This document shows, one piece after another, positions 29,156 through 41,294 of a DNA stretch of 64,000 bases (the stretch's first letter is position 1; every line of letters starts with the position of its first letter). Origin of the DNA: Thiosocius sp963736445. Lineage in GTDB: Bacteria > Pseudomonadota > Gammaproteobacteria > Chromatiales > Chromatiaceae. Under the pieces are notes generated by a model. The model was not told the DNA's origin and did no database searches. It worked only from the letters and a program-made list of their open reading frames with translations. Made by a program: the position numbers and the translations under genes. The stretch is taken from assembly GCA_963736445.1 (NCBI GenBank), contig CAVTOY010000006.1, forward strand, positions 1 to 64,000. The letters are read 5' to 3'.

Positions 29156-30616
29156 TCATTTGCGGAGAACAACTTTAGCCGTCGAGGATTCCCTACCCGC
29201 TAAAAGCCGGACGAAATAGGATCCCGAAGCCACGGCTTGTCCGGAATTGTCACGCCCGTCCCAGACAGCCGAGTGATGGCCTGAATCCCTGTGACCTTCG
29301 TCAAGGGTGCGGATCAAATGGCCTCTCAGGTCATGAATTGACAGTGTCACAAGATCCGCCGTTGACAAAGTGAAGCCTATTCTCGTTGAAGGGTTGAAGG
29401 GATTCGGAAAGGGGGGGTCAAGGCGGCATTGGGAAGCGGGAACATCTTCCACGGCGGACAAGGGCATTTCATAGCCGGAATCAAAGAGCAACTTGGCATT
29501 CCGGGAATTGTAGCGCAGGGCGTAGCCATCGACTCCCAGAGTCAGGGCGAAGACCACGCGGATACTGTCGCCAGCAGCCAGGTAGGGGAAGGGGCCGGTT
29601 GATAAGAGCCCCAACCAATTACTCGGCCGCGTGAAGTCCTCTTCCGGGGTCACGCCGATATCGAAGTGGCCGTTGCTCATGATTTGATATTTGCCGGGCA
29701 ACAGAGTATTGGTCGTGTCGCCTGCCTCGACGTACCAATCGTCTTTTTCTGGTACGCCCCGGAACCTCCAGCAATTATACGAAACCGGAGGCATCCCCTG
29801 CTGGGGCACGACCTGCGGCTCAGTTCCCAGTAGCCGGCATCCAACCCAGTTGGGGGCGAACCCGTACTCTGCGTCCGCATCGCGTTCGTGCATCATCCAT
29901 ATGGTCGGATCTCCGGGAAAATCTCCCGGCCGCCAACCGCCGTTCATGTCGTCATTGTAGTTCCAGAGAATAGGGGCGTTGTAGTCGTAAGGGTTGGTCA
30001 AGGTGGTGTTCCCGACGGTTGTGTCATTGAAGAACCCGAAATACAAATCATATAGTGGTTGCCCGGAAACGTTTTCGAGGGTGTAGTCGAGAATGACGAA
30101 ATCATCGATGACCATTGGGCTCCAGGAGAGCGCCTTAAGGGTGACTTTCAGGCCCAAAGATGTGTGGTCCAAATATGAAGCGACGACGTCATCGGCGAAT
30201 ATACATTCAATATGGTCGTCAGCCAGGGCATCCGGGTGGAAGTTGTCGTTCGAGGTTTGATTGGAAATTCTCCTGAACGAGGGAGAACCCATGGGGCCAT
30301 CCCATTCCTGGAATTCACGGATTTCGTCATGTGCGACAATACCATTGGCATCCTGGGCTGAAGTGGAAACCAGGACGTCTCCAGCCGGGGTGCGGGCTCC
30401 GACCCAGATGCCGCCCAGATAGAGATGTTCAACATTGCTGTAGATGGGGTATTCGCAATTGGGTGAGCGGTTGGAGAAGGCATGTCCGAGGCGACCCTGG
30501 TTGCTTACGGTGAGTCCTACGAGGCCTCCATCCGTGAAGCCACTGATGGGTTCAGCGTTTACTTCAAGGCCAAGGGAAAAAACGACCAGGCCTGCGATGG
30601 CAAATATTCTGATCAT
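29156..30616 (-). CDS. Secreted protein of unknown function with FlgD-like C-terminal sorting module
   Basis: An intact protein of 487 residues from MIRIFAIAGLVVFSLGLEVNA, a signal peptide. The central part is beta-rich and aromatic (HLYLGGIWVGARTPAGDVLVS, VIDDFVILDYTLENVSGQ, WMMHERDADAEYGFAPNWVG) and resembles long exported proteins seen in FCB bacteria with no known enzyme motif. The last 85 residues are the FlgD-like module: PFPNPFNPSTRIGFTLS, LSIHDLRGHLIRTL, AVWDGRDNSGQAVASG, ending KVVLRK. A GGGAG ribosome site supports the start at 30,616, though the frame is open further upstream. Probably attached to or exported across the outer membrane. Confidence 0.75.
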   Translation of the reverse strand: MIRIFAIAGLVVFSLGLEVNAEPISGFTDGGLVGLTVSNQGRLGHAFSNRSPNCEYPIYSNVEHLYLGGIWVGARTPAGDVLVSTSAQDANGIVAHDEIREFQEWDGPMGSPSFRRISNQTSNDNFHPDALADDHIECIFADDVVASYLDHTSLGLKVTLKALSWSPMVIDDFVILDYTLENVSGQPLYDLYFGFFNDTTVGNTTLTNPYDYNAPILWNYNDDMNGGWRPGDFPGDPTIWMMHERDADAEYGFAPNWVGCRLLGTEPQVVPQQGMPPVSYNCWRFRGVPEKDDWYVEAGDTTNTLLPGKYQIMSNGHFDIGVTPEEDFTRPSNWLGLLSTGPFPYLAAGDSIRVVFALTLGVDGYALRYNSRNAKLLFDSGYEMPLSAVEDVPASQCRLDPPFPNPFNPSTRIGFTLSTADLVTLSIHDLRGHLIRTLDEGHRDSGHHSAVWDGRDNSGQAVASGSYFVRLLAGRESSTAKVVLRK

Positions 30617-30704
30617 GAACAATTCTCCCGATATCGGAAAAGTGGAGCCGCAACTATTTCGAGTCCTCAGTCGATCGGCTGGCATTCCATGTCAATGAGC
30701 CTAC

Positions 30705-33016
30705 CTACTTGAGCAGGGTAATTTTTTGTGAATCGACCAGGTCCACGGTCTCCAGGCGGATGATGTAGGGGCCGCTCGGTAACCGGCGACCGGTTTCGTC
30801 CTTTCCGTCCCATCTTGCTTTCAGTTCTCCAGTTTCTGCGACCCGGTCTACGAGGGTTCTCAGCAATCGACCTGTCATGTCGTAGACAGCAATCCTCACG
30901 GGTCCGGTCCGGCCTACGGCGAAATGGATGGTCGTCTCTGGATTGAATGGGTTCGGAGCAGCGCCAATAAGTCGGGTCCGAATGGCCGGGACGTTTGTCA
31001 GGCTCACCGTGGTTTCAGGGCTGCGCCCGACCTCCTCACCGGCCAGGATCGCGGAATAGCTGTAATGAACTGTCGCTCCGGGAGTGAGCGGAGGCTCGTC
31101 CACAAAGTACATGTTGTCGCGTGGTTCCAACGGTTGAGCCGTCAGGCGCAACGACTTGTCATCGGGTCCACGGCGCCATACATGGTATCCGTCGACTTCG
31201 GTCAGGTGCGGGGTCCATCTGAGTTCTACGATTCGCTGGTCCACGAGAACGGCAGGGGATGGCAGAGCGACTGGAACTCCGGTGTCGGTAACGGATCCGA
31301 TCAAGACGAGTTCAGAACAGGCATCGGGTCCCAGGTCGACCACCCCGACGAAATCCCCGACGTATTCAGAAGCGAGCCGCAGCTGAATGACGGCGGAATC
31401 CCCGGTGTCCAGGTTGCGGGCTCTCCCATCCACGAAAAATTTCGGTGAATTGGACTGGGGACTTAATTCCAAGGGCAGGCTTCCCTCGTTCCAGACCCGG
31501 AAGGCTCCCTGGACCCAGGCTCCCACTTCGATCGTCCCGAAATTGAAGGTATCCGGTTGAACACCGCAACGGTAACCGGCAAATGCACCCTGGCCCGATA
31601 ACGGAATAATGGGCAACCCTTCACCCAGAACCAGCGTCGCCTCCTGGTGGCCTTCACTGGCGGGGGTGAAGTCGACCGGGAGGCGGACATGGCGAATATG
31701 TCCCTCGACCGGAATCGCGATCCCTTCATCCACCAGGGAAAATGCAGTTCCAGCAGGCTCCACAGTTGGGATGACCGCGAAGTCCACGACTCCGATATTG
31801 GATACATAAAGGTTGAGGGTGGTGGTCGAGCCGAGGGCGTGGAAGCCAAAGTCCAGTGAGTCCTCGGACAAACCGCATTCGGGGGGAAATTGGTAGGCCA
31901 CGGTCGCGATGACCGGAACACTGGGAAGATCGGGTCCAAAATCCACGTCGGCGCGGAATTCCCCTGGGGTCCAGGACTGGACATTGACCCTCACCTCGTG
32001 AGCACGAGGTGGATCAAGGGTCACGGGACCGGCTCCGTTTGTGATCTGGAAATGTTCGGTATCTCCCGAAAGTCCGACGTCCAGTTCGAGGGGTAGATCA
32101 CCGGTGTTGGTAAGGTAAACCTGTACGTAACCTGATCTGCCCACGTCTATTTCGAATTCCAGGGGTTCGGAGGTCTCCCAGTCATAACGGGGCTCACCAA
32201 CGGTCGCTGAAAGGGGAATGGCCGGAAGCTGGGGCCCGAAATGAAGGCTGCAGCTGGATTCACCCATCGTATCAGCATTGAAGTGGATATCGAAATTGCG
32301 GGATTGTCCGGCTCTCAGAATCATCGGCTTGAAAAAGGAATTACTCCCCCAATCCCCGCTCGGGCAGTCAAGGTAGGGGTCCGCAAAAGCACTCCCCCTC
32401 CGGCGTTGGTCACGTATATTGTTCCACTACGAGATTCGCCAATGGCCACATGGCCGAAATCGATGGCTGCGGGTTCGGGCAGGAACACGGGTAACTGGTC
32501 GTCGATAAAGGCGATGAATTCATCCATTAAAAGGGTGGTTAGGGGAATCTGGATTTCCGGTTGGTCAATGGTAAAGTAGGACATCGGCCTTCGGGCCATA
32601 CATCCGCCAAAGGAGTTACCCCCAGCCAGACAGGTTCGACCTCGGTAACCATAAGCTGAAAAGAGGCCACGGCTGTCGCCTGACCAGGAGGCAAGGGAGT
32701 GAAATCCAACTTGGAAGCGCGGCGGAGTTTCAAGGTTGACGGATTGGGCGGGGAATGCCCAGCCAAGGAAGATTGCCGGCCCTGAGAGTGTCACTTCGCA
32801 CTCCCAACCAAGGATGCCGCCTTCAGCCGATGGCTCCTCAATTACCAGATATCCCTCCAGGATCTGGTTGGGGGTTGTGCATATCGCGGACCGGGCGGAA
32901 AAACCTTCGTCCCAATAAATCCCCAACAGGTCCTGGGAATATCCAGGTAGAACGGTCAAGACCAACGTGGCCAGGATCATGGGTCCCAGAAGTATGGAGG
33001 GGGCGTTAAATCTCAT
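30705..33016 (-). CDS. Secreted protein with HYDIN/ASPM-like beta repeats and FlgD-like C-terminus (one frameshift)
   Basis: Signal peptide MRFNAPSILLGPMILATLVL at the start. The body has at least five Ig-like repeats of the choice-of-anchor-D/ASPM-SPD-2-Hydin type: IDFGHVAIGESRSGTIYVTN, LEFEIDVGRSGYVQVYLTNTG, LDFGFHALGSTTTLNLYVSN and FNFGTIEVGAWVQGAFRVWN. A fibronectin-III-like segment (VELRWTPHLTEVDGYHVWRR) precedes the C-terminal module GAAPNPFNPETTIHFAV, MTGRLLRTLVD, ARWDGKDETGRRLPSG, KITLLK. The frame changes once near 32,325. It probably functions as a large surface or outer-membrane-exported protein. It ends 89 bases before the start of the next secreted protein gene, likely co-transcribed. 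Confidence 0.75.
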
Positions 33017-33362
33017 TTTCAATCCGATCCTCCAGCTGAGATATTTGTACTTGATGATTTTGATCATATCACATCGTTAGGAGGAATAAAATCCTGCTGT
33101 TCCCGCGGCTGTGGCTCCTGATTAATCCATCCGTTCTGAAAAATATCGATTAGCCAGGCAGGGGGATGGGCTATTTAACTTGATTCTATGAGAGTCCAAC
33201 GCCGCCGGTGAAACCCCTGCATGATCATGTGGGTTTGCCGCCACTTTTTCCTGAATACCACCATTTCATGCAGTTCCGGCCCACTGGTTCCCCCCGATAT
33301 AATGTCCGGGTGGCAATTGGCTCGCCCGCGACGACTCCGTACATCATGAAAGGATTATCGAC
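33017..33362. other. Divergent intergenic region
   Basis: About 345 bases between divergently oriented secreted-protein genes. It presumably holds both promoters. I saw no strong hairpin, direct repeat or small gene. Confidence 0.4.
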
Positions 33363-36300
33363 ATGAATCAGTCGACACCGGGAATCGGGGGATTGGTCTT
33401 GGTGGTCATCACGATGCTTGCGGCGTCGTTCGCGGTCGCAGGTGAATTCCACGAAACCTTCACCAGCACGACCTATCGCGATGCTGCTGCCTCGACGACC
33501 GAATGGTCCACGGGCGCCGGGGAAATCCGGTTGTTTCCTTACCAAGGGGTTCTCCGGGGTGTCGTGCCGACGGCGGCTTCCCACCGCGACGTCGCCGTTG
33601 ACGGGCATCTGATCTACGCGGCGGACTTCTCCAACGGGATGGTCGTCTATTCACGTAACGGGACGGAAGCTCCCGTCCAGGTTGGGCAATTCTCTGCGAC
33701 CGGTTCTGCCTATGCAGTGGCCTGCGACGGCCGCCATGCGTACCTCGGGATGGGCACTGACGGTCTGCGGATCCTGGATGTTTCCGACCCGGCCGCGATC
33801 GTCGAGGTCGGATTCATCGATCCGCCGGGTATCATCTACGATATCGCCGTGGACGGACAGCAGGTCTATCTCGCAAGTTACAACGGAGGTGTGCACTCCA
33901 TCGACGTTTCCAACCCGTCGGCGCCGGTGCTTCGCGGGTCGTATACCGGTGTCACGGCGGCCTACGGCGTAGATGTCGACGGGGACCGGGTCTATGTTTC
34001 GAGTTACCTGCAAGACGTGAAGATTCTGGATGTGACAAATCCCGCCTCGATTGTCGAACTCGGCGCCTACAACACGATCGGCCACAACTACGGCGTTTGT
34101 GTGGACGGCGATCGGCTCTATGTCGCCGACGGGGCCGGGGGGCTCCTCGTGCTGGACGTTCTCGATCCGTCGGCGCCGACACTGCTCGGTTCGACGAGCA
34201 CCGGTGGCAGCACCCGCTCGGTGGCTGTCGCCGGCGACTGGATCGTGGCGGCGGACTACAACACGGGACTGGCCCTGGTCGACGCGTACGATCCGACCAG
34301 CATGAATTCCAGGTTTTGTTTCGAGCGCATTCTACGGGGCTCGTGTCGCTGTCGCCGGCGGCTCGGCCTATGTGGCGGGAATGACTGGCGGTTTGTTCAC
34401 GTTCGACGTGGCGAACCGGGTACCCCTGGGAGCCAGTGGGCGGCAACCCTGCCCCCTTCGGTTGGCGTCGGATGGATCTCGTCGGAGACGTGCTCTGGGT
34501 GGCCAGCCTCGTCAACGGCATCATTGGACTCGACTTCACCGATCCGGAAAACCCCTCCTGGCTGGGCCAGTACGGGATGCCGGGAGTGACCGACTTCGCC
34601 TTCGATGTCCAGGTTGCGGACGACTACGCCTATGTGGCCGACTCCGAGCAGGGCATCCTGATTGTGGATGTCTCGGACCCGGGTGCACCGACCCTTGCCG
34701 GCCAGCGGGCGGGTGGTTTTGCTGGTGTCGAGATCGCCGGCGACCTGCTCTACGCCCTTTCGTACAGCGGCTCGGGCGATAAGCTCTTTCTCCCGGGCCG
34801 TCCCCACGGCGCTGACCCCCAAGGCCAGCGTGTCCTTTGCCGGCTACGCCAGTTCAATGACCCTGGCCGGTGACTATCTGTATGTCCCGGCCGGCAGCAG
34901 TGGGCTGCGTATCTACCAGTTGGGTCCCAATGGCGCCATGAGCCTGGCCGGAACCTATTCGACGACGAGTGCTCAGGGTGTCGCAGTGCAAGGTGGCATC
35001 GCCTACCTTGCGGACGGGGCCTCAGGGGTGCGGGTGCTGGGCGTGAGTAACCCGGCAAGTCCGATCCTGCACACCACGGTGGCGACGGGCGCGGCCGCCA
35101 CGACCGTCTACTGCGACGGGACCGACCTCATTGTCGGCCTGGCCGGCGGCGGTATCGAACTCTGGGATGTCTCAGTCCCGCTCAGCCCCTACAAGGTCAC
35201 AACCTATCCTACCGCCAACGAGGTGGAAGGCCTGGTGGTCGGTGGCGACTATCTGATCCTGGGTGAAGGACTAGGTGGCCTTGAGGTCGTCGCCGCCCAT
35301 CAGAGGCGTTTCAAACAAGACCTCAACCTGACCCAGTCCTCGGTCTTCGCGGTCGTGAATCAGGATGCTGTACAGGTGCGGTTGACCGCGGACAGTATCG
35401 AGACCCTCGGTTGGGAGATCAGCGCCAACGCCGGCGCAGACTGGAACCCCGTGAGCGCTGGGGATTGGACCGCCATTGACCAGCCGGGGGCCGAACTGAA
35501 GTGGCGTGTCACCCATACGGTGCGCTTTCCCCGGGACAACCCATCCTGCTCCGACTTGCAGATCGAGTGGCTGTTCGACGCACCTGTTGTCACGTCAATC
35601 AGTGACGTGCCCAACGACCAGGGAAGACAGGTTGGTCTTTCCTGGACTCGCTCCGGTCACGATTTAAGCGGCAATCCCCAGCAGGTAGTCGAATACGCGG
35701 TCTACCGCCGCATCGAGGCCGGTGCAGCCGGGCTGGCCGCCGTGATTCCCGACATGAACTATCCGCCGGGTGACTGGCACTTCGTGATGACGGTGCCTGC
35801 CGATGCCGAGGAAAGCTATGCCGTGGTCGCGCCCACGCTCGGTGACTCGACGGCAGCCGGTTTGGGCTCCGCTACCTTTTTCGTCCGCGCGCGAACGGCG
35901 GTGCCCGGCGTTTATTTCGATGCCACTCCGGCCAGTGGTTACTCGGTGGACAACCTGGCGCCTTCTGTGCCGTCAGGCCTGAAAATGTCGACACCGGACG
36001 TTCTGTCCTGGGATGAATCCCTCGACGCGGACTTCCGATACTTCACTGTCTACCGGTCGCAATCACCCCAGATCGATGGGTCCACCGTTCAGATCGGACA
36101 GACGATTGCTACCTCGCTGGATCTGACCAACCAGGCACCGGGCTATTTTCTGGTCACGGCGTCGGATTTCGCCGGCAATGAAAGCGGGCCGGCGACCCTG
36201 GATGGGCTCTCTCCGGTTCCCGACCTGAAATTGCCGCAACGGACCGCGTTGATTGGCAACGTGCCCAATCCGTTCAACCCGGCGACGGTCATCCACTTCG

Positions 36301-36518
36301 ACCTGTCAGGTCCGTCTCCGGTTCGGTTGAAGGTGTTCGACGTAAGCGGGCGTGTGGTCCGGAGCGTGTTGGCGGGAGCGACCCTTCCTGCCGGACGGCA
36401 CGAAGCCCGGTGGGACGGTCGGGACGACAACGGGCAGGCGGCGGCGGCAGGGGTCTACCTCTACCGGCTCGAGGCCGGCAGCTTCCGGGAAACTCGGCGC
36501 ATGACGCTCTTGAAATAA
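33363..36518 (+). CDS. Secreted LVIVD-repeat beta-propeller protein with FlgD-like C-terminus (frameshifted)
   Basis: Start MNQSTPGIGGLVLVVITMLA is a signal peptide. From residue 75 to about 640 there are more than ten repeats of the LVIVD type (YLGMGTDGLRILDVSDPAAI, YLASYNGGVHSIDVSNPSAP, YVSSYLQDVKILDVTNPASI, YVADGAGGLLVLDVLDPSAP). These are predicted to form beta-propellers. Fibronectin-like segments follow (VGLSWTRSGHDLSGNPQQ, FRYFTVYRSQSPQIDG). The end is GNVPNPFNPATVIHFDLS, FDVSGRVVRSVL, ARWDGRDDNGQ, MTLLK. Total about 1,050 residues. Frame breaks lie near 34,320, 34,440 and 34,790. Function is unknown; such proteins are thought to be surface-exposed. Confidence 0.8.
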
Positions 36519-36606
36519 GGCTTCATTTCCTCTCACCTTGGGGTTGGTTGGTCGCAGGATCCAGCCAGCCCCATCTTTCAGGCCAGGAGTTCCCTTCCCT
36601 GTCCAA

Positions 36607-36645
36607 CCCGCTGAGCCGGTTGTTTGGGTTAGGGCTATTTCATGG
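36607..36645. repeat. Copy 2 of a 38-base intergenic repeat
   Basis: CCCGCTGAGCCGGTTGTTTG followed by GGTTAGGGC and ATTTCATGG. It matches 29,032-29,069 with a few substitutions and lies 89 bases past the stop of the beta-propeller gene. The rest of the gap from 36,519 to 36,800 contains nothing recognisable. Confidence 0.6.
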
Positions 36646-36800
36646 ATTTTCTGTTTGCCGACTGTACTAGTCTGCCCTTTTCCGAAATCCGGAGAAGGGC
36701 CAATTCTATCCGGAGGAAAAGTCTGCGAAACTGGTGGAAACCCAATTTGGATTTCCCATACTCTAGTGGACTCCCAAAGGCTGCCAATGGAAATGCACTC

Positions 36801-37846
<1,046 letters not shown>

Positions 37847-38008
37847 GGGGACTCCTGATCATCGGTGCACACTTTGGATCTTCTGATTTTAACAGGTCGG
37901 CCCTTGCCTGGGGACCGTTGACTTTGCCAACTCTGGTTTAGAAGGACTGGTGATCGGTGGTATAATCCTGCCCAATATTCAGCCGTGAAAGAATCCGAAA
38001 GAACCCCA

Positions 38009-38464
38009 ATGAAAATTTCGTTGATCACATACTGCAGTAAGGATAAAGACTCCTCTGAGGGTTTGTTGCCCGCATCCGAGAGGTATCTCAGTTCGCGAAT
38101 TCAGGCCACCCATACTGCAGCCTCTTCCCTTGGGGTATCTTGCCATATCCTTTCCGGGCTCTACGGCCTCATGGAGCCCGATCATGAAATCCCGTACTAC
38201 GACCATCTCCTGACGGCGGATCTGGTACCGGCCCACGTGGAGTTGCTGGAAAAACAATTAAGGGAGGCCAATCTCGAACAGGTGATTTTTATATCCCGCA
38301 CCGTGGAGGTCGATCCTGGAACCGCCGCCTACCGGCAGGCCATCACCACGGCTTGCCGTCAGGCGGGGATCGGATTGAAAATATTCGAGATTGAAGCGGG
38401 ACCTCCAGACCCTGCCGAACTGACAGGGTCAATGAAGGCGTTCGTGGAGCTACTTCACGAGTGA
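38009..38464 (+). CDS. DUF6884-like protein
   Basis: An intact small protein of 151 residues (or 159 from an in-frame GTG at 37,985). It begins KISLITYCSKDKD, followed by LLPASERYLSSRIQ and SCHILSGLYGLMEPDHEIPYYDH. This pattern (CSK..K near the start, then ILSaxxGLxxPxxxIxxYD) is that of the DUF6884 family of uncharacterised proteins, which have a Rossmann-like arrangement. The second half is amphipathic helices. No neighbour clarifies its role. Its stop overlaps the end of the convergent spondin-domain gene by 15 bases. Confidence 0.55.
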   Translation: MKISLITYCSKDKDSSEGLLPASERYLSSRIQATHTAASSLGVSCHILSGLYGLMEPDHEIPYYDHLLTADLVPAHVELLEKQLREANLEQVIFISRTVEVDPGTAAYRQAITTACRQAGIGLKIFEIEAGPPDPAELTGSMKAFVELLHE

Positions 38465-39405
38465 AATCTTATGGGTCAGTGATTCACTCAGGGTGGTGAC
38501 GCGGGCGAAGTAGAGGCCTGATCCGGTCTGGTTACCGGTATCATCACGACCATCCCATGTGGCCCGACCGGCACCGGCGGGAGAGGTTCCACTCCAAAGG
38601 CTTCGCACCAGTTTGCCCGCCAAATCGTGGATCTCAACCCTGACCGGCCCTTCGGCAGGCAACTCCCAGGCGATGGTGGTCTGGGGATTGAAAGGATTGG
38701 GGTAGGCGGTGAGGGAGAGGCCAGGGACCGCATCCGGCACATCGGACACGTAGTTCTTGGTGAAGGTGAAGGTCCCCAGCGGGACGCCCGCTTCGAAGGG
38801 ATATCCAGTGATGGCGAAGATGGGCACGGGCGGCGCCGTGGCCTGGTCGCCGGAAGTGTAGCTCACCCCGCTGTCGGTGCCGGCGTCGAAGGCGAACAGC
38901 TCGACCACGATTTCTTCGGCCCAGACGCCGCCGGGCGCAGGTCGAGGTTGCGGACGCCGATGAACCAGTCCGGACTGGGGGCGATCATCGCCACCAGCGT
39001 GACCAACGGGAAATCCTCGGTCAGCTCGAAGTCGAGGCTGGTCGATCCCGGCACATCCCAGAATGAAGGACCGGAAATGGTGATTGCCGGCCTGGCCCGC
39101 GTCGATGGCAGATTGCACCTCGGCCAGCAGTTGCGGTCTGGCTGCCCCATTCCGCCATTTGCTTCATGCCCAGGCTGGCCAGTTCGCCCGTGTCCCAGAA
39201 CGAAACGGTGCCGTCGTGGTTGCCGCCGACCAATCCCGAAAAGTGGGGGCTGGGCGGGAAGTCGACCGGGTGGGTGACCGCGCTCCAGGTGGCGTCGAAG
39301 GTCACGGTGTAGTGGGCCGTCTGGGCGGACGCGGTCTGCGCAGCGGCCACAAAAACAAGGCAGGGCACAGCAAGCTTCGAGGAATTGCCGGATAGTGTTG
39401 GTCAT
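38450..39405 (-). CDS. Secreted spondin-domain protein with FlgD-like C-terminus (frameshifted)
   Basis: Signal peptide from MTNTIRQFL followed, after a frame change, by CLVFVAAAQTASAQ. The spondin_N-type domain is clear: YTVTFDATWSAVTHPVDFPP, HFSGLVGGNHDGTVSFWDTG, LASLGMKQMAEWG, then across breaks WFIGVRNLDL and AEEIVVELFAFDAGTDSGVS. The C-terminal module is LTAYPNPFNPQTTIAWELP, IHDLAGKLVRSLW, ATWDGRDDTGNQTGSG, HKISLVK. Spondin domains occur in animal matrix proteins and in some bacterial exported proteins, function unknown. Frame breaks lie near 39,340, 39,125, 39,085 and 38,940. Confidence 0.75.
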
Positions 39406-39421
39406 CGTGGCGGTCCTTTAT

Positions 39422-39730
39422 TTAGGTGATCACAACTTCAAATCCTTCGAACTGCGGGTGGCCCAGATAGGTGCCTTCGGGAGCCCGGGATTTTCCGTGG
39501 GCAGCTTTGAAGGCGTCCGACTCGGTCCAGGCCTTGAAGGCGTCGTACGAATCCCAGGCGGAGTGGGAGATGAACAACGTGCCGCCGCCTTCGAGCTCCG
39601 GTCCGCGCAGCATCTTGAACTCCCGAAAACCTGGAACACCATCCAGTTTCGAGTCACGGGTGCGCCACATTTCCTCGAACCCGTCTTCAAATCCCGCGCC
39701 GATGCGGAAGCGATTCATGGCGATGTACAA
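39422..39730 (-). CDS. Antibiotic biosynthesis monooxygenase (ABM) domain protein
   Basis: An intact 102-residue protein. It has the dimeric ferredoxin-like ABM fold pattern: YIAMNRFRIGAGFEDGFEEM, VPGFREFKMLRG, GTLFISHSAWDSYDAFKAWT and SDAFKAAHGKSR. The N...F, W and H positions match the HmoB/IsdG-like group, some of which degrade heme and others of which are quinol oxygenases. No heme transport gene is nearby, so the activity is left open. A CAAGGAGGACC ribosome region precedes the start. Confidence 0.8.
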   Translation of the reverse strand: MYIAMNRFRIGAGFEDGFEEMWRTRDSKLDGVPGFREFKMLRGPELEGGGTLFISHSAWDSYDAFKAWTESDAFKAAHGKSRAPEGTYLGHPQFEGFEVVIT

Positions 39731-40091
39731 CGGGGTCCTCCTTGTTCGGTGAATTCCGGCCGCCTAGGGCGGGTCAAATAGAGGACCAAGATACTCATGA
39801 TTACGTAGAGGCGGCACGGAGTGTGACCATCAAAAATCCGGACTTTTGAGGTCGTTAAATCAAAAACATGTTTTTAATTGAAAAAGACTCCCAAGATAAG
39901 GATTAAATGTGATATTCTTTATATATTGATGGCCTTGAGGGTGTGATGCCTCGATATTGTTGCACCTACACCTTTCGCCATCTGATCGACCCTGACACCC
40001 ATCTGGTTGCCGTTTGTTCCGCACCTCGCGCGCCACCAACGCGAATTTCGCACGGTAACGATCGGCCTCCATCACCTGCTGGAGGATTTAC
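39731..40091. other. Divergent intergenic region, AT-rich core
   Basis: About 360 bases. The stretch 39,840-39,945 is clearly AT-rich compared with the genes on both sides and probably holds the promoter for the 40,092 gene. A GGAGG ribosome site lies at 40,081-40,085. No other gene recognised. Confidence 0.4.
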
Positions 40092-40817
40092 ATGAAGACC
40101 AAATTGCTCATGCTGTTTCTTGCTCTGACCATGGTTGCGGCTGTGTCCGCTTCGGCCAAGGATGCGCCCACGGCTACCCTGATCGATCCCGCGAACATGC
40201 CCGTTCGGTCTACTGTTCCCACACCTGAAGTGGTGGGCAACCTGAATGCTCCCGCATGGCTGTTGGGCCCCTGGTTTGCCGGCGAGGAATCCTATGCCTA
40301 CATCTTCAACCCCTCGGAGCAGATGACCTGTGACACAGGCTTCCGCGTGACTGACGTTCACATGTACCTGGATTTCGAAGCCGCCGACGTTCCGGTGACC
40401 TTTGATGTCTATGCTGGACTCGGTTCGGCTGTCTATGATCCTACCGCCGGTTGCATGGTACCCGGCCCCGTGGATTGTGAAGGCGACCTGTACACCATTA
40501 CCATCGACGTAGCGGGCACCTATGACATCACCGTCCCCCTGGACTGTGAATGTGCCTACATCTTCGATGAGACCGGTGCCCCGTACACCTACTACCTGTC
40601 GATGAACTATACTACGGCGTTCACCGCCCGTGTGGTTGCTGACGGGATTCAGGCTGCCTGCACCACATACAATGATTACGGTTTGGGTTACGAAGACCTC
40701 GACCCGTACTTCACTACATATGGCAACCTGAACATTTTCGCCGACGCGATCTGCTGTGTGGATCCCGTGGCGACCGAAGAGAAGAGCTGGGGCGACATCA
40801 AGAGTCTGTTCCGGTAA
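40092..40817 (+). CDS. Secreted protein of unknown function
   Basis: An intact 241-residue protein with a textbook signal peptide (MKTKLLMLFLALTMVAAVSASA). The mature part is acidic, with many Tyr, Asp and Cys, and reads as beta strands: GEESYAYIFNPSEQMTCDTGF, VTDVHMYLDFEAADVPVTFD, TYDITVPLDCECAYIFDE. Eight or so Cys residues suggest disulfides. It has no FlgD-like C-terminal module, unlike its neighbours, and ends DIKSLFR. No family is recognised. A strong ribosome site and a strong terminator indicate a single-gene, probably well expressed unit. Confidence 0.7.
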   Translation: MKTKLLMLFLALTMVAAVSASAKDAPTATLIDPANMPVRSTVPTPEVVGNLNAPAWLLGPWFAGEESYAYIFNPSEQMTCDTGFRVTDVHMYLDFEAADVPVTFDVYAGLGSAVYDPTAGCMVPGPVDCEGDLYTITIDVAGTYDITVPLDCECAYIFDETGAPYTYYLSMNYTTAFTARVVADGIQAACTTYNDYGLGYEDLDPYFTTYGNLNIFADAICCVDPVATEEKSWGDIKSLFR

Positions 40818-40838
40818 ACTCGTCTAATTGGTGGCAAG

Positions 40839-40873
40839 CGGGGCGGGGACTTTGGTTCCCGCCCCGTTTTTTT
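40839..40873 (+). terminator. Strong intrinsic terminator
   Basis: A 12-base-pair GC-rich stem (CGGGGCGGGGAC with GTTCCCGCCCCG) is followed by seven T residues, 22 bases after the stop of the secreted-protein gene. Confidence 0.9.
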
Positions 40874-41202
40874 GGGCCCCCTGGGGTTACTGATGGGCCC
40901 GGAGGAGGCAACGGTGGTTGCCTGGCCCTCTGGGCAATGGTGTGGCGAGTTACATTCCCATTGGCTTCAAACAGGCCCGGAGCAGTGGTTTAGGCCGTTT
41001 AGAGCCCCAAAAGTCGGGATTGCGGCGAAAATTGCATCTTCGCCGGACCGAAATGGCGGCCCCGGATGCGATTTCGGGGCCCCGGCCGCGTCGACAGGGT
41101 CTTGACACGGGCGCGTCCGGTGGCCATTATTCGCGTCCGCCCGCGGGAGACTCGGAATCCGTGGATTCCGGATGAGGTGCGGTTCCCGGGCTGAAATCCG
41201 GT
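40874..41202. other. Region upstream of the tRNA pair, no gene recognised
   Basis: About 330 bases of high-GC sequence before the Arg and His tRNA genes. A TTGACA-like hexamer lies near 41,102 (CTTGACACGG), about 100 bases before the first tRNA, with TATTCG some 20 bases further; this could be the tRNA promoter. Open frames here are antisense to the tRNAs and look accidental. Confidence 0.4.
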
Positions 41203-41279
41203 GCGCCCGTAGCTCAGCTGGATAGAGCAGCGGATTTCTAATCCGCAGGCCGCAGGTTCAAGTCCTGCCGGGCGTACCA
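41203..41279 (+). tRNA. tRNA-Arg (anticodon TCT)
   Basis: A 77-base cloverleaf: acceptor GCGCCCG / CGGGCGT (one G-T pair), D arm GCTCAGCTGGATAGAGC, anticodon stem-loop GCGGA-TTTCTAA-TCCGC, T loop TTCAAGT, encoded CCA. Confidence 0.95.
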
Positions 41280-41294
41280 AAAACGAATAATGGC

